This document shows, piece by piece, positions 1-9,073 of a stretch of 64,000 nucleotides of DNA. The number at the start of each line of letters is the position of its first letter. Position 1 is the stretch's first letter. This stretch comes from Microbacterium sp. LWH11-1.2 (GTDB lineage Bacteria > Actinomycetota > Actinomycetes > Actinomycetales > Microbacteriaceae), in contig NZ_CP151636.1 in NCBI RefSeq assembly GCF_038397745.1, positions 1,984,001-2,048,000 on the forward strand, read 5' to 3'. Position numbers and translations under genes: made by a program. The notes beneath the pieces are model-generated. The model was not told where the DNA came from. It worked only from the letters and a program-made list of their open reading frames with translations, and made no database searches.

Positions 1-2
1 GT

Positions 3-1193
3 CGTACCCCGGGCCTCGCCACGGCGTACCTCGCCCTCATCTGCTACACGACCGTGCAGATCGCGGTGTTCTCCTACCTGGGGGCGACGATCAGCTCCAG
101 CATCGCCCTCCTGGGCGGCCCCGAGATCCCGTGGTGGCTGCTCACGCTCGCCACCGTGGCGATCGTCGGCGCGCTCGGGTACCGGCAGATCGAGCTCAGC
201 TCCCGCGTGCTCGTGGTCGTGCTGCTCGCCGAGATCGGCATCGTGGTGCTGCTCGGCATCGTGATCCTGGTCACCGGGGGAGCGGAGGGCGTGACCTACG
301 GCTCGTTCCTGCTCGAGAACGTGCTCTCGGGCGCTCCCGCCCTCGGCCTCATGTTCGCCATCGCGAGCTTCATCGGGTTCGAGTCGACGGTCGTCTACCG
401 TGACGAGGTGCGCACGCCGGAACGCACGATCCCGCGCGCCACCTACGCTTCCGCGATCGTCATCGGCGTGTTCTACGCTTTCGCAGCCTGGGCGATCGTG
501 ATCGGCGTCGGCGAAGGCGCGATCATCGACGAGGCGGCCGCCGACCCCACGACGCTGATCGCCCGCGTGACCGAACAGTACCTCGGCCCGGTCGGCTCGA
601 TCGCCGTCGCCATCCTGTTCCTCGGCAGCATGTTCGCGGCGGTCCTGTCCCTGCACAACGTGCTGACCCGCTACCACCACGCGATGGCGAACGCCCGCGT
701 GCTGCCGCACCGCGTCGGCGCCGTCCACCGGCACCACGGCTCACCGCACGTCGCCTCGATCGTGCAGGTGGCGACCTCCGGCCTCGCGATCATCGTGCTC
801 GCGCTGATCGGCTTCGCGCCGGAGAACATCTTCGCCTGGTTCGCCGGTATCGGGACGCTCGCGATCGTCATCCTCATGGCGGTCACCTGCCTCGCGGTCG
901 TCGTGTACTTCGGCCGCACGCGCCAGCTGCGGAGCCCGTGGCACACCGTGATCGCTCCGACCCTGGGCTTCCTCGGGCTGGCCGTCTCCGCCGTGCTCAT
1001 CGCCGCCAACTTCCCCCTGCTCGTGAGCGACGTCGATGCAGAGGGGAACCCCGCCTGGGGGCCGATCAGCGTCACGCTGGTGGCCGTCGTCGTCCTCGCG
1101 CCCGTGATCGGCCTCGTGCAGGCCGCCGTCATGCGGGCGAAGGCCCCCGAGGCGTACGCGCAGATAATGCGTCGCTTCGACGAGAACGCCTGA
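3..1193 (+). CDS. APC-family amino acid/amine permease, 5'-truncated by window edge
   Basis: The frame is open from base 3, so the gene begins outside the window and about 396 residues are visible. The protein is a chain of hydrophobic helices with short charged loops, including the conserved APC segment around FIGFESTVVYRDEVRTPERT, where glutamate-containing loop residues follow a helix. APC permeases are secondary cation-coupled importers of amino acids and polyamines in the cytoplasmic membrane. It precedes a gamma-glutamyl-amide hydrolase, a GS-like ligase and an aldehyde dehydrogenase on the same strand, so it probably imports the amine that this operon degrades, as PuuP does. The substrate cannot be read from the sequence. 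Confidence 0.85.
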   Translation, partial: RTPGLATAYLALICYTTVQIAVFSYLGATISSSIALLGGPEIPWWLLTLATVAIVGALGYRQIELSSRVLVVVLLAEIGIVVLLGIVILVTGGAEGVTYGSFLLENVLSGAPALGLMFAIASFIGFESTVVYRDEVRTPERTIPRATYASAIVIGVFYAFAAWAIVIGVGEGAIIDEAAADPTTLIARVTEQYLGPVGSIAVAILFLGSMFAAVLSLHNVLTRYHHAMANARVLPHRVGAVHRHHGSPHVASIVQVATSGLAIIVLALIGFAPENIFAWFAGIGTLAIVILMAVTCLAVVVYFGRTRQLRSPWHTVIAPTLGFLGLAVSAVLIAANFPLLVSDVDAEGNPAWGPISVTLVAVVVLAPVIGLVQAAVMRAKAPEAYAQIMRRFDENA

Positions 1194-1222
1194 CCCAGGC
1201 CCCCGACCACTGCAGACGAAGG

Positions 1223-1996
1223 ATGGAAATCATCGGCACCTCCGCCCTGGCCCGCCCCCTGATCGGCATCTCCGGTCGACGACTGCGGGGCTCCGCGATC
1301 GGCGCACCGCACGGCTTCGCCGACGCGCCGCTCGAGGCATATCTCAGCGAGTACTCGACATCCGTCCTCCACGCCGGCGGCCTGCCGGTGCACCTACCGA
1401 TGGATGCTGCGCCGGCGGAGCTCGTCGAACGCCTCGAGGGCGTCGTGATCGTCGGCGGCGACGATGTGGACCCGCGCCGCTACGGTCGGACGCCGGGACC
1501 GTTCACGCCGCAGATCGATCCGCAGCGTGATGAGTTCGAGGCCGGACTCATCGAGGCCGCGATCGACGGAGCCGTCCCTCTGCTGGGCGTCTGCCGCGGC
1601 GCGCAGCTCCTCAACGTCGTCCGCGGCGGCACGCTCCATCCGCACCTCGCTTACGGCGACGGAGAGTCGCACGGCTCGTACGCCTACCCCCGTGCGCACC
1701 GCGTGCACGACGTGCACACGGCAGCGGGCAGCGTCGCGCACGCCCTCTACGGAGAGACGACACGGGTCAACTCGTTCCACCATCAGGCCGTCGACGTGCC
1801 GGGGAGCGGGATCGTGGTGACCGGCTGGGCGCCGGACGGCATCGTCGAGGCCATCGAGCTCGAGGGATTCCCGGTCGTCGGGGTGCAGTGGCATCCGGAG
1901 GTCTTCGGGACCGATCCCGTCTTCGGCTGGCTGGTCGATCAGGCAGCCGCCCGCGCGACGCGCGGCGTCGCGTCCGCCACGCAGAACGTCGCCTAG
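1223..1996 (+). CDS. Class I glutamine amidotransferase-like gamma-glutamyl-amide hydrolase (PuuD type, peptidase C26)
   Basis: 257 residues, the usual size for gamma-glutamyl-gamma-aminobutyrate hydrolases. The class I glutamine amidotransferase triad is visible: nucleophile Cys124 in LLGVCRGAQLLNV, and His224 and Glu226 in VQWHPE. An oxyanion-type VVGGDDVDP stretch is near residue 75-84. The family frees glutamate from gamma-glutamylated intermediates in the cytosol, the last step of the Puu pathway. The frame is open far upstream, but the start at 1223 lies just after the permease stop and keeps the conserved RPLIGISGRR N-terminus. AAGGA overlaps the start codon, so the RBS is weak and translation may be coupled to the permease. 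Confidence 0.88.
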   Translation: MEIIGTSALARPLIGISGRRLRGSAIGAPHGFADAPLEAYLSEYSTSVLHAGGLPVHLPMDAAPAELVERLEGVVIVGGDDVDPRRYGRTPGPFTPQIDPQRDEFEAGLIEAAIDGAVPLLGVCRGAQLLNVVRGGTLHPHLAYGDGESHGSYAYPRAHRVHDVHTAAGSVAHALYGETTRVNSFHHQAVDVPGSGIVVTGWAPDGIVEAIELEGFPVVGVQWHPEVFGTDPVFGWLVDQAAARATRGVASATQNVA

Positions 1997-1998
1997 GC

Positions 1999-2058
1999 GT
2001 CACCGAACACAGTCGTCACCGAACACAGTCGTCACCGAACACGGTCGTCACCGAACAG
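1999..2058 (+). repeat. 3.7 tandem copies of a 16-bp unit
   Basis: The unit GTCACCGAACACAGTC is repeated head to tail at 1999-2014, 2015-2030 and 2031-2046 (one base changed), with a partial copy running into the RBS of the following SDR gene. It fills nearly the whole gap between two co-directional genes. It could be an iterated operator for the FadR-type regulator at the end of this operon, an mRNA feature, or simple slippage; the sequence does not decide. Confidence 0.85.
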
Positions 2059-2067
2059 GGAGAAGAA

Positions 2068-2832
2068 ATGCGACACGCAGACAAGAACGCCTTCATCACC
2101 GGCGCAGGCTCCGGAATCGGACGGGAGACGGCCCTCCGCCTCGCGAGCGAGGGCGCCCGGGTTCTCGTCACCGACGTCTCGGCAGACGGTGCGGCCGAGA
2201 CCGTACGCCTCATCGAGGAAGCCGGTGGCACCGCCCTCGCCGCCGTGGTCGACGTGCGGTCGCGGGACCAGATCCGCGCCGCCGTCGAGCGCGCCCGTGA
2301 GGAATGGGGAGCGCTGCACCTGCTGATCAACAACGCCGGCGTCGTGACGGAGCACTCGTTCGAGACCCTCACGGAGGAGGCATGGGACTTCGTCTTCGAC
2401 ATCAACCTCAAGGGGCAGTTCCTCGTCGCCCAGGAGATCGCCCCGCTCATCGCCGAATCCGGCGGCGGCGCGATCGTGAACCTCTCCACGGTCGAGGCTC
2501 TCGTCGTCGTGACGAGCACCGGCACCGCGCAGCCGCACTACAACGCGAGCAAGGGCGGGGTGCCCATGCTCACCAAGGCTCTGGCGGTCGAGCTCGCCGC
2601 GAAGAACATCCGCGTCAACTGCGTCGCGCCTGGCCCCATCGCCACCGACTTCTTCGACTACGAGAGCGTCACGAGCGACGAGGCACTGGAGTTCATGAAG
2701 CAGCGCCTCCTCGTGCCCCGGGTCGGGCTCCCCGCCGACATCGCGTCGGCCGTATCCTGGCTGCTCAGCGACGAGGCGTCCTGGATCGACGGCATCCAGC
2801 TCCCTGTCGACGGAGGGTGGCTGACACGATGA
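2068..2832 (+). CDS. Short-chain dehydrogenase/reductase (classical SDR)
   Basis: 254 residues with every classical SDR signature: TGAGSGIG (11-18) for NAD(P) binding, NNAG (88-91), structural Asn112, and catalytic Ser140, Tyr158 and Lys162 in YNASK. The start at 2068 follows a good AGGGAGAAG ribosome site. The stop overlaps the next start by 4 nt (ATGA), so it is translated together with the GS-like ligase. In this amine operon it takes the place where the Puu pathway has the oxidase PuuB, which suggests oxidation of an alcohol group on a gamma-glutamylated amino alcohol. That role is inference; the SDR fold alone does not define substrate. Confidence 0.9.
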   Translation: MRHADKNAFITGAGSGIGRETALRLASEGARVLVTDVSADGAAETVRLIEEAGGTALAAVVDVRSRDQIRAAVERAREEWGALHLLINNAGVVTEHSFETLTEEAWDFVFDINLKGQFLVAQEIAPLIAESGGGAIVNLSTVEALVVVTSTGTAQPHYNASKGGVPMLTKALAVELAAKNIRVNCVAPGPIATDFFDYESVTSDEALEFMKQRLLVPRVGLPADIASAVSWLLSDEASWIDGIQLPVDGGWLTR

Positions 2833-4202
2833 TCGATGATGTACGCCTCGCGCCCGATGAGCTCGAGGCCGCCGGCATCCGCACGGTGATCGTCGCGACG
2901 CCCGACATGCAGGGTCGGCTCGTCGGCCGGCGCATCCCCGTCGAGGGGTTCGGCCGTGTGGTCGAGAACGGCGTCGACATCTGCACCTGCGCGTGGTCGT
3001 GGGACATCGAGCAGGGGCTCGAGCTGATCGACGCCAATCGGTTCGCCCTCTGCGGCATGCACAACGGCGTGCCCGACGTGACGCTCATCCCCGATCTCGA
3101 CACGCTCCGCCCCGCGGCGTGGCTCGAGGGCGTCGCGATCTGCCTCGCCGACCCGGTCGACGTGCATTCGCACGAGCCCATGCCGATCTCGCCGCGCGTG
3201 CTCCTGAAACAGGAGCTCGCGCGCATCCGGGAGAGGGGGCTCACCCCGCTCGCGGGGACCGAGCTCGAGTTCTACCTGTTCCGCAATGATCCTCGGGAGC
3301 TTCGCCGTTCCGGCTTCCGCGACCTCGACCCGACCACCCTCACCCCCTCGGACTTCCTGATCCACGAGGGGAACCTCTACGAGCCGTTCTTCCAGAAGCT
3401 GCGCTCCGACCTCCGGGCCAGCGGCATCCTGGTCGAGACCGCGCAGAGCGAGTGGGGGCTCGGGCAGTGGGAGATGACGTTCGAGTACGGGGATCCGCTG
3501 GAGATGGCCGACCGGCACGCGCTCTACAAGCTGGCCGTGCGCGACACCGCGGCGCGCGCCGGGATGTCCGCGACGTTCATGGCCCGGCCGCTCAACGACC
3601 AGCCGGGGTCGTCCTGCCACGTGCACGTGTCGTTCGTGGACGAGCAGGGTGCGGCGGTGTTCTGGGACGAGTCGGCCGCGGATCACCTCAGCGGGCGGAT
3701 GCGGGCGGCGATCGCCGGGGCGCTCGAGCACGCTCCCGCACTGATGGCGTGGTACGCCCCGACCGTGAACGCCTACCGCCGCAGCAACTCCGCGGACGTG
3801 GCGGGGAACGGGCGCACCTGGGGCTTCGACAACCGCACGACAACCGTGCGCGTGGTCGGGCACTCGCCGAAGGCCCTGCGGTTCGAGTTCCGCCTCCCCG
3901 GGGCCGACACGAACCCGTACTTCACCCTCACCGGGCTCCTGGCCTCTGCGCGGGACGGGATGGACAAGGAGACCGCGCTCGCGGACCCCGTGACCGGCAG
4001 CGCGTACGACCTGCCCGGCGACGGAGCGATGCCCGCGGACCCGCGTCAGGCAAGCATCCTGTTCGGCGAGAGTGCACTGGTGCGGGAGCTCCTCACTCCC
4101 GACGTCATCTCCCACCAGCAGGTCCTGCTCGAGCACGAGTGGACGACGTTCATGTCCCGCGTCACGGACTGGGACCTGCACCGCTACTTCGATCGGATCT
4201 GA
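2829..4202 (+). CDS. Glutamine synthetase-family gamma-glutamyl-amine ligase (PuuA/GlnA3/GlnA4/IpuC-like)
   Basis: 457 residues with the GS catalytic fold: metal-binding GTELEFYLF near residue 140, NDQPGSSCHVHVSF near 257, and the ATP/glutamate region NGRTWGFDNRTTTVRVVG and RFEFRLPGADTNPY near 325-365. It lacks the Tyr adenylylation segment of primary GlnA. The context (permease, gamma-glutamyl-amide hydrolase, aldehyde dehydrogenase, FadR-type regulator) points to ATP-dependent ligation of glutamate to an amine rather than to ammonia, as in PuuA, Streptomyces GlnA3 (polyamines) and GlnA4 (ethanolamine), or Pseudomonas IpuC (isopropylamine). The start overlaps the SDR stop. The exact substrate is unknown. 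Confidence 0.88.
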   Translation: MIDDVRLAPDELEAAGIRTVIVATPDMQGRLVGRRIPVEGFGRVVENGVDICTCAWSWDIEQGLELIDANRFALCGMHNGVPDVTLIPDLDTLRPAAWLEGVAICLADPVDVHSHEPMPISPRVLLKQELARIRERGLTPLAGTELEFYLFRNDPRELRRSGFRDLDPTTLTPSDFLIHEGNLYEPFFQKLRSDLRASGILVETAQSEWGLGQWEMTFEYGDPLEMADRHALYKLAVRDTAARAGMSATFMARPLNDQPGSSCHVHVSFVDEQGAAVFWDESAADHLSGRMRAAIAGALEHAPALMAWYAPTVNAYRRSNSADVAGNGRTWGFDNRTTTVRVVGHSPKALRFEFRLPGADTNPYFTLTGLLASARDGMDKETALADPVTGSAYDLPGDGAMPADPRQASILFGESALVRELLTPDVISHQQVLLEHEWTTFMSRVTDWDLHRYFDRI

Positions 4203-4203
4203 C

Positions 4204-5646
4204 ATGACCTACCCCGCCCTGCGCACCTGGATCGGCGGCGTCGCCGAGGAGAGCCCCGAGAGCGACGGCACGTGGCTGCACGACCCGAACACAGCGGAGC
4301 CGCTGGCCGCGTCGGCGTCGAGCACGCTCGAGCAGGTCGACCGCGCGGTGGCCGCCGCGCGGGAGGCGCATGACGACGCGCGCTGGCGCGGTCTCGCACC
4401 GGAGCGACGGGCCGAGAAGCTCATCGCCCTCGCCGACTGGCTCGACGAGCGCACCGAGGAGGTCGCCCGCCTCGATGCGCTCAACAGCGGCGTCCCGATC
4501 TCGGTCACGCGACTGTTCGGCGGGGCGAACGGCGCGACGCTGCGGGATGCCGCACAGCGCGCGGCGGCCGTCGGCGACGTGCGCGACCTGCCCTCCGCGC
4601 AGGGCGGCGTGCGGCTGCACCGGGTGCCGTGGGGTCCGACCGCGCTGATCCTGCCCTGGAACGCGCCGTCGGCGATGGCCGTCAAGAAGACGGCGTTCGC
4701 GCTCGCGGCGGGAGCGACCGTCGTGCTCAAGCCCTCGTCGTTCTCGCCGTGGAGCGCCCAGCTGCTGCTCGAGGGCGTGCACGCGGCGGGCATCCCCGAC
4801 GGAGTGGTCGGGCTCGTGCAAGGCAGCGGAGGGATCGGACGCGCCCTGGTCGCGGACGAGCGGATCGCCGCGATCTCGATGACGGGATCCACGCCGACGG
4901 GCCGGGCGATCGCCGCGACGGCCGCCCCGCGCTTCGCCCGGCTGCAGCTGGAGCTCGGCTCCAACAACCCCGCCATCGTCCGCGCGGATGCCGACCTGGA
5001 TGCTGCGGCGAAGGCGCTGACCGACGGCGTTCTCAAGCTGTCCGGCCAGTGGTGCGAGGCGCCGCGGCGCGTGCTCGTCGACCGGGCACGCCGCGACGAG
5101 CTGGCGGGACTACTGATCGCCGAGTTCGGACGGCGCGCGATCGGATCGAGCCTCGACGACGCGACCGAGGTGGGGCCCGTCGCCTTCGCCGGCCGCCGCG
5201 ATGAGCTCGCCGCGCAACGGGATCGGCTGAGGGAGGCCGGCGCGGAGGCGCTGAGCGTCTCGCAGACCCCGGCGCAGGGCTGGTTCTTCGCACCCACGGT
5301 GGCGGTGCTCGACGGGCCGGGTCTCGCCGACGAGGTGTTCGGACCGATGCTGCTCGTGGGCGGCTACGCCGACGAGGACGAAGCCGTCGCCCTCGCGAAC
5401 ACCGGCCAGGTCGGGCTCGCCGGCTACGTGTTCGGCGCCGACGAGGAGGCCGCGACCGCACTCGGCACCCGGCTCGTCGCAGGAGAGGTCAAGGTCAACG
5501 GCACGAGCGTTCTCGACATGTCGCCGGAATCGGCGCAGAGCTTCTTCGGCGCGAGCGGTCTCGGCGGGCACGGAGACGACGATGTGCTTGACTTCTTCGT
5601 GGGGAAGCAGGTCGTGGGCTCCGATCGCCCAGGGCTCCCCCTCTGA
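4204..5646 (+). CDS. NAD(P)-dependent aldehyde dehydrogenase
   Basis: 480 residues, normal for the ALDH superfamily. The cofactor motif GSTPTGRAI, general base Glu250 in LELGSNNP and nucleophile Cys284 in SGQWCEAPRRVLV are present. The surroundings of the cysteine (QWCEAP instead of the usual QVCTAG) are atypical but the catalytic residues are kept. It starts 1 nt after the GS-like stop, so it is in the same transcript. Probable role: oxidation of the aldehyde made from the gamma-glutamylated substrate, equivalent to PuuC, before the C26 hydrolase removes glutamate. Confidence 0.9.
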   Translation: MTYPALRTWIGGVAEESPESDGTWLHDPNTAEPLAASASSTLEQVDRAVAAAREAHDDARWRGLAPERRAEKLIALADWLDERTEEVARLDALNSGVPISVTRLFGGANGATLRDAAQRAAAVGDVRDLPSAQGGVRLHRVPWGPTALILPWNAPSAMAVKKTAFALAAGATVVLKPSSFSPWSAQLLLEGVHAAGIPDGVVGLVQGSGGIGRALVADERIAAISMTGSTPTGRAIAATAAPRFARLQLELGSNNPAIVRADADLDAAAKALTDGVLKLSGQWCEAPRRVLVDRARRDELAGLLIAEFGRRAIGSSLDDATEVGPVAFAGRRDELAAQRDRLREAGAEALSVSQTPAQGWFFAPTVAVLDGPGLADEVFGPMLLVGGYADEDEAVALANTGQVGLAGYVFGADEEAATALGTRLVAGEVKVNGTSVLDMSPESAQSFFGASGLGGHGDDDVLDFFVGKQVVGSDRPGLPL

Positions 5647-5660
5647 CCGGAGGAGTGCGG

Positions 5661-6383
5661 ATGAGCGAGCGTGACGACGCGCCGCACGACTTCTCCCGTG
5701 CGGTGCTGCAGCCCGTGTCCGGGTACCAGGCCGTCGCCGGTTTCCTGCGGCGCGAGATGGCGCTCGGGCGCATCCGGCCCGGCGATCGACTTCCACCCGA
5801 GCGGCGGCTCTCCGAGCAGCTGGGCGTCTCGCGAGAGACCCTCCGGCAGGCCCTGCGCATCCTCGAGGGGAGCGGTCAGATCGTGATCTCGCGCGGCGCT
5901 TCCGGCGGCGCGATCGTGCAGGATGCCGCACTGGACCCGCGGCTCATCCGCGAAGAGGTCCGCACGCGTTCAGGCGAGATCGGCGAGCTCACCGAGTTCC
6001 GCGCGATCGTCGAATCCGGCGGGGCGGCGCTGGCCGCTGTCCGCCGCAGCGAGGACGATCTGGAGGCGATGGCGCAGGCTCAGCGCGACCTCGCGGAGGC
6101 CGCCACGAAGGCGGAGTCGCGCATCGCCGACACGGACTTCCACATCGCGCTCGCCGAGGCGTCGGGCAACTCCTTCGTGCGCGACGCGGTCGAGGAGGCG
6201 AGGGTGCGGATGTTCGAGCCCGTCGACCTGATCAGCTTCGACTTCGTGAAGGAGTCGAGCTGGGACGCGCACGAGCAGATCCTCGAGGCCGTGCGCCGTG
6301 GCGATGCCGTGGCTGCGGATGCCGCGATGCGCGCGCATCTGCAGACGACGCGCGAGGAGTTCACCCGCGTCGTCGAATCCTGA
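5661..6383 (+). CDS. GntR-family regulator, FadR subfamily (FCD domain)
   Basis: 240 residues: an N-terminal winged helix-turn-helix (about 20-85, including GDRLPPERRLSEQLGVSRETLRQALRILE) and an all-helical C-terminal FCD ligand domain (about 100-235) with metal-binding-type histidines in DTDFHIALAEASGN and DAHEQILEAVRRGD. A start at 5655 (GTG) is possible, but GGAGGA at 5648-5653 is better placed for ATG 5661. It lies 14 bp after the aldehyde dehydrogenase as the last gene of the catabolic operon and presumably represses it until the amine or a derivative binds the FCD domain. Confidence 0.88.
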   Translation: MSERDDAPHDFSRAVLQPVSGYQAVAGFLRREMALGRIRPGDRLPPERRLSEQLGVSRETLRQALRILEGSGQIVISRGASGGAIVQDAALDPRLIREEVRTRSGEIGELTEFRAIVESGGAALAAVRRSEDDLEAMAQAQRDLAEAATKAESRIADTDFHIALAEASGNSFVRDAVEEARVRMFEPVDLISFDFVKESSWDAHEQILEAVRRGDAVAADAAMRAHLQTTREEFTRVVES

Positions 6384-6421
6384 CGCGCCGCGGGCCGGCC
6401 TGAGCCGCGAGGGCCGTGGGC

Positions 6422-7489
6422 TCAGGCCGTGGTGAGGCGCGACAGCTCCGCGACGAACGCGTCGACGTCGGACTCCTCGGTGTCGAAGCTGCACATCCAG
6501 CGCACCTCGTTGCGCGCGGCATCCCAGTCGTAGAAGCGGAAGGACTCGCGCAGGCTGTCGGCGACGCCGTCGGGGAGCGTCGCGAAGACGCCGTTCGACT
6601 GGGTCGGCTGCGTGAACGAGACGCCGCGGATCGAGCCGTCGGCGATGCCCGCCTCGACGGATGCCCGGAGGCGCGCGGCCATCGCGTTGGAGTGCCGGGC
6701 GTTGCGCAGCCACAGGTCGCCCTCGAGCAGCGCGATCAGCTGGGCCGAGACGAAGCGCATCTTCGAGGAGAGCTGCATGTTGAACTTGCGCGAGTAGATG
6801 AGACCGTCGGATGCCGCGGGGTTCAGCACGACGACGGCTTCGCCGAGCATCGCGCCGTTCTTCGTGCCGCCGAAGCTGAGCACGTCGACGCCGGCGTCGC
6901 GCGTGAAGGCGCGCAGCGGCAGGTCGAGGGCAGCGGCGGCGTTCGACAGGCGCGCGCCGTCGAGGTGCAGCTTCATGCCGCGCTCGTGGGCATGGTCCGC
7001 GATCGCGCGGATCTCGTCGGCCGTGTACAGGGTGCCGAGTTCGGTGGACTGCGTGATCGAGACGACCAGCGGCTGCGCGCGGTGCTCATCGCCCCAGCCC
7101 CAGGCCTCGCGGTCGATGAGCTCGGGGGTGAGCTTGCCGTCGTCGGTCGGGACGGTGAGCAGCTTGAATCCGCCGATCTTCTCGGGGGCACCGCCCTCGT
7201 CGACGTTGATGTGCGCGGTGGAGGCCGCGATCACCGCACCCCACCGCGGGAGCATCGACTGCAGGCCCGTGACGTTCGCGCCGGTGCCGTTGAACACCGG
7301 GAACGCCTGCACGCCCTCGCCGAACTGCGCCTGGAAGACCTCCTGCAGGCGCACGGTGTACGCGTCCTCGCCGTAGGCGACCTGGTGGCCCCCGTTCGCC
7401 GCGGCGATCGCCGCGAGGACCTCGGGGTGGATGCCGGAGTAGTTGTCACTGGCGAATCCCCGGATCGCGGGGTCATGCGTAAGGCTCAC
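6422..7489 (-). CDS. Low-specificity threonine aldolase family protein (PLP, fold type I)
   Basis: 355 residues, beginning at GTG 7489. The conserved LHLDGARLSNA segment (Asp177, which contacts the PLP pyridine nitrogen) and the Schiff-base lysine Lys210 in SFGGTKNGAML identify a beta-eliminating lyase/threonine aldolase, which cleaves L-threonine or L-allo-threonine to glycine and acetaldehyde. The start codon is 6 nt after a TAGGCT box (7501-7496), so the mRNA is probably leaderless. It is divergent from the MFS gene, and the two -10 boxes lie within about 70 bp of each other. It is separate from the amine operon, whose last gene runs toward it. Confidence 0.88.
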   Translation of the reverse strand: MSLTHDPAIRGFASDNYSGIHPEVLAAIAAANGGHQVAYGEDAYTVRLQEVFQAQFGEGVQAFPVFNGTGANVTGLQSMLPRWGAVIAASTAHINVDEGGAPEKIGGFKLLTVPTDDGKLTPELIDREAWGWGDEHRAQPLVVSITQSTELGTLYTADEIRAIADHAHERGMKLHLDGARLSNAAAALDLPLRAFTRDAGVDVLSFGGTKNGAMLGEAVVVLNPAASDGLIYSRKFNMQLSSKMRFVSAQLIALLEGDLWLRNARHSNAMAARLRASVEAGIADGSIRGVSFTQPTQSNGVFATLPDGVADSLRESFRFYDWDAARNEVRWMCSFDTEESDVDAFVAELSRLTTA

Positions 7490-7572
7490 CGCACAAGCCT
7501 ATGTCCCGGATGACGGGGGCGGGCACCGCGGAGGGGTTCCGGATGTCCGAGGCTCGTCCTACCCTCGGAGAC

Positions 7573-9042
7573 ATGGAGCGCACCGCAGCGAAGACCGCAT
7601 TCGCCAACGTCCTCGTCAACACGCTCATCGCGAACGTGACGACGAGCTTCCTGTGGTTCGCGCTCACGTTCTGGGTGTACATCGAGACGCAGTCCGTGCT
7701 GGCGACCGGCATCATCGGCGGCGCCTACATGCTCTTCATCGCGTTCTTCGCGATGCTGTTCGGCACGATCGTCGATCGGCACCGCAAGCACACGGTCATG
7801 CTGCTGTCGAGCGTGATCTCGGCCGTGGCGTTTCTCATCGCCGGCGTGCTCTACGTCTGGCAGGGCGAGGCGCCGCTCCTCGACCTCGGCGGCCCCTGGT
7901 TCTGGCTGTTCTCGGGAATCATCCTGTTCGGCGGGGTGATCGAGCAGCTGCGCAACATCGCGCTGTCCACCACGGTCACCCTCCTCGTGCCGGAGGAGAA
8001 GCGCGCGAACGCCAACGGACTCGTCGGCACCGTGCAGGGCATCGCGTTCCTGGTGACGAGCGTGTTCTCCGGACTCTCGATCGGGTTCCTCGGCATGGGA
8101 TGGACGCTCGCGATCGCGATCGGGGCGATGGCCGTCACGTTCGCCCACCTGCTGTTCATCCGCATCCCCGAGGGCACGCCGGAACCCGATCCGAACGGCA
8201 AGAGCGCGCTGGACTTCCGTGGCAGCGTGCAGGCGATCCGGCTCGCGCCCGGGCTGTTCGCCCTGATCATCTTCTCCACGTTCAACAACCTCATCGGCGG
8301 CGTCTACATGGCGCTGATGGACCCGTACGGGCTCACGCTGTTCGACGCGCAGACCTGGGGCTTCGCTCTGGCGTTCGCCTCGACCGGTTTCCTGATCGGC
8401 GGCGGCCTGGTGGCGAAGTTCGGCCTCGGGCGCAAACCCGTGCGCACGATGCTGCTCGTCGTTATCGCGATGGGGCTGCTCGGCTCGGTCTTCATGCTGC
8501 GCGAGTGGTGGCCGCTGTACGTGATCGGCATGTGGGTCTACATGGCCCTGGTCCCGCCGGTCGAGGCCGCGGAGCAGACCGTGATCCAGAAGGTCGTGCC
8601 TTTCGAGCGCCAGGGGAGGGTGTTCGGCGTGGCCGCGGCCATGGAGGCGGCGGCAGCCCCGATCACCGCGTTCCTCATCGCGCCGCTCGCGGAGTTCCTC
8701 ATCATCCCGTACATGGACAGCTCCGCGGGGCAGCGGCAGTGGGGCTGGCTGCTCGGCGAGGGCGAGGCGCGCGGCATCGCGCTGATCTGCCTGTTCGCGG
8801 GCCTCGTGATGGTCGTCGCCGCCACGCTGGCCTTCTTCACGCGCTCGTATCGCCACCTCACCGAGCTGTACGCGACCGCGCCGGATCCGATGCCCGAAGA
8901 CGAGGATGGGCAGGGCACGAGCACTCCGGAAGCCGCGGCGAACGATGCAGGTGATGAGCGAGAGCTGCCCGAGCAGCGAGGTGTCGATGCACCCGCACCG
9001 GTGCGCGGGTCGCCTCCGGAACTGCCCGAGCGGTCGATCTGA
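7573..9042 (+). CDS. MFS transporter, macrolide-efflux-like
   Basis: 489 residues with about 12 membrane helices and the MFS loop signature GTIVDRHRKHTVM after helix 2. The C-terminal 50 residues are a hydrophilic acidic tail. Two further in-frame starts exist at 7501 and 7543 (the latter with a GGAGGGG site), but ATG 7573 lies 7 nt after TACCCT (7560-7565) and keeps the usual ERTAAKTAFANVLVNTL beginning, so it was chosen. Such permeases are proton-driven exporters; no substrate can be assigned. Gene context (threonine aldolase, divergent) does not help. Confidence 0.8.
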   Translation: MERTAAKTAFANVLVNTLIANVTTSFLWFALTFWVYIETQSVLATGIIGGAYMLFIAFFAMLFGTIVDRHRKHTVMLLSSVISAVAFLIAGVLYVWQGEAPLLDLGGPWFWLFSGIILFGGVIEQLRNIALSTTVTLLVPEEKRANANGLVGTVQGIAFLVTSVFSGLSIGFLGMGWTLAIAIGAMAVTFAHLLFIRIPEGTPEPDPNGKSALDFRGSVQAIRLAPGLFALIIFSTFNNLIGGVYMALMDPYGLTLFDAQTWGFALAFASTGFLIGGGLVAKFGLGRKPVRTMLLVVIAMGLLGSVFMLREWWPLYVIGMWVYMALVPPVEAAEQTVIQKVVPFERQGRVFGVAAAMEAAAAPITAFLIAPLAEFLIIPYMDSSAGQRQWGWLLGEGEARGIALICLFAGLVMVVAATLAFFTRSYRHLTELYATAPDPMPEDEDGQGTSTPEAAANDAGDERELPEQRGVDAPAPVRGSPPELPERSI

Positions 9043-9073
9043 CGGCGCTGCTGCACCGCCGCCCACCGCGAGC

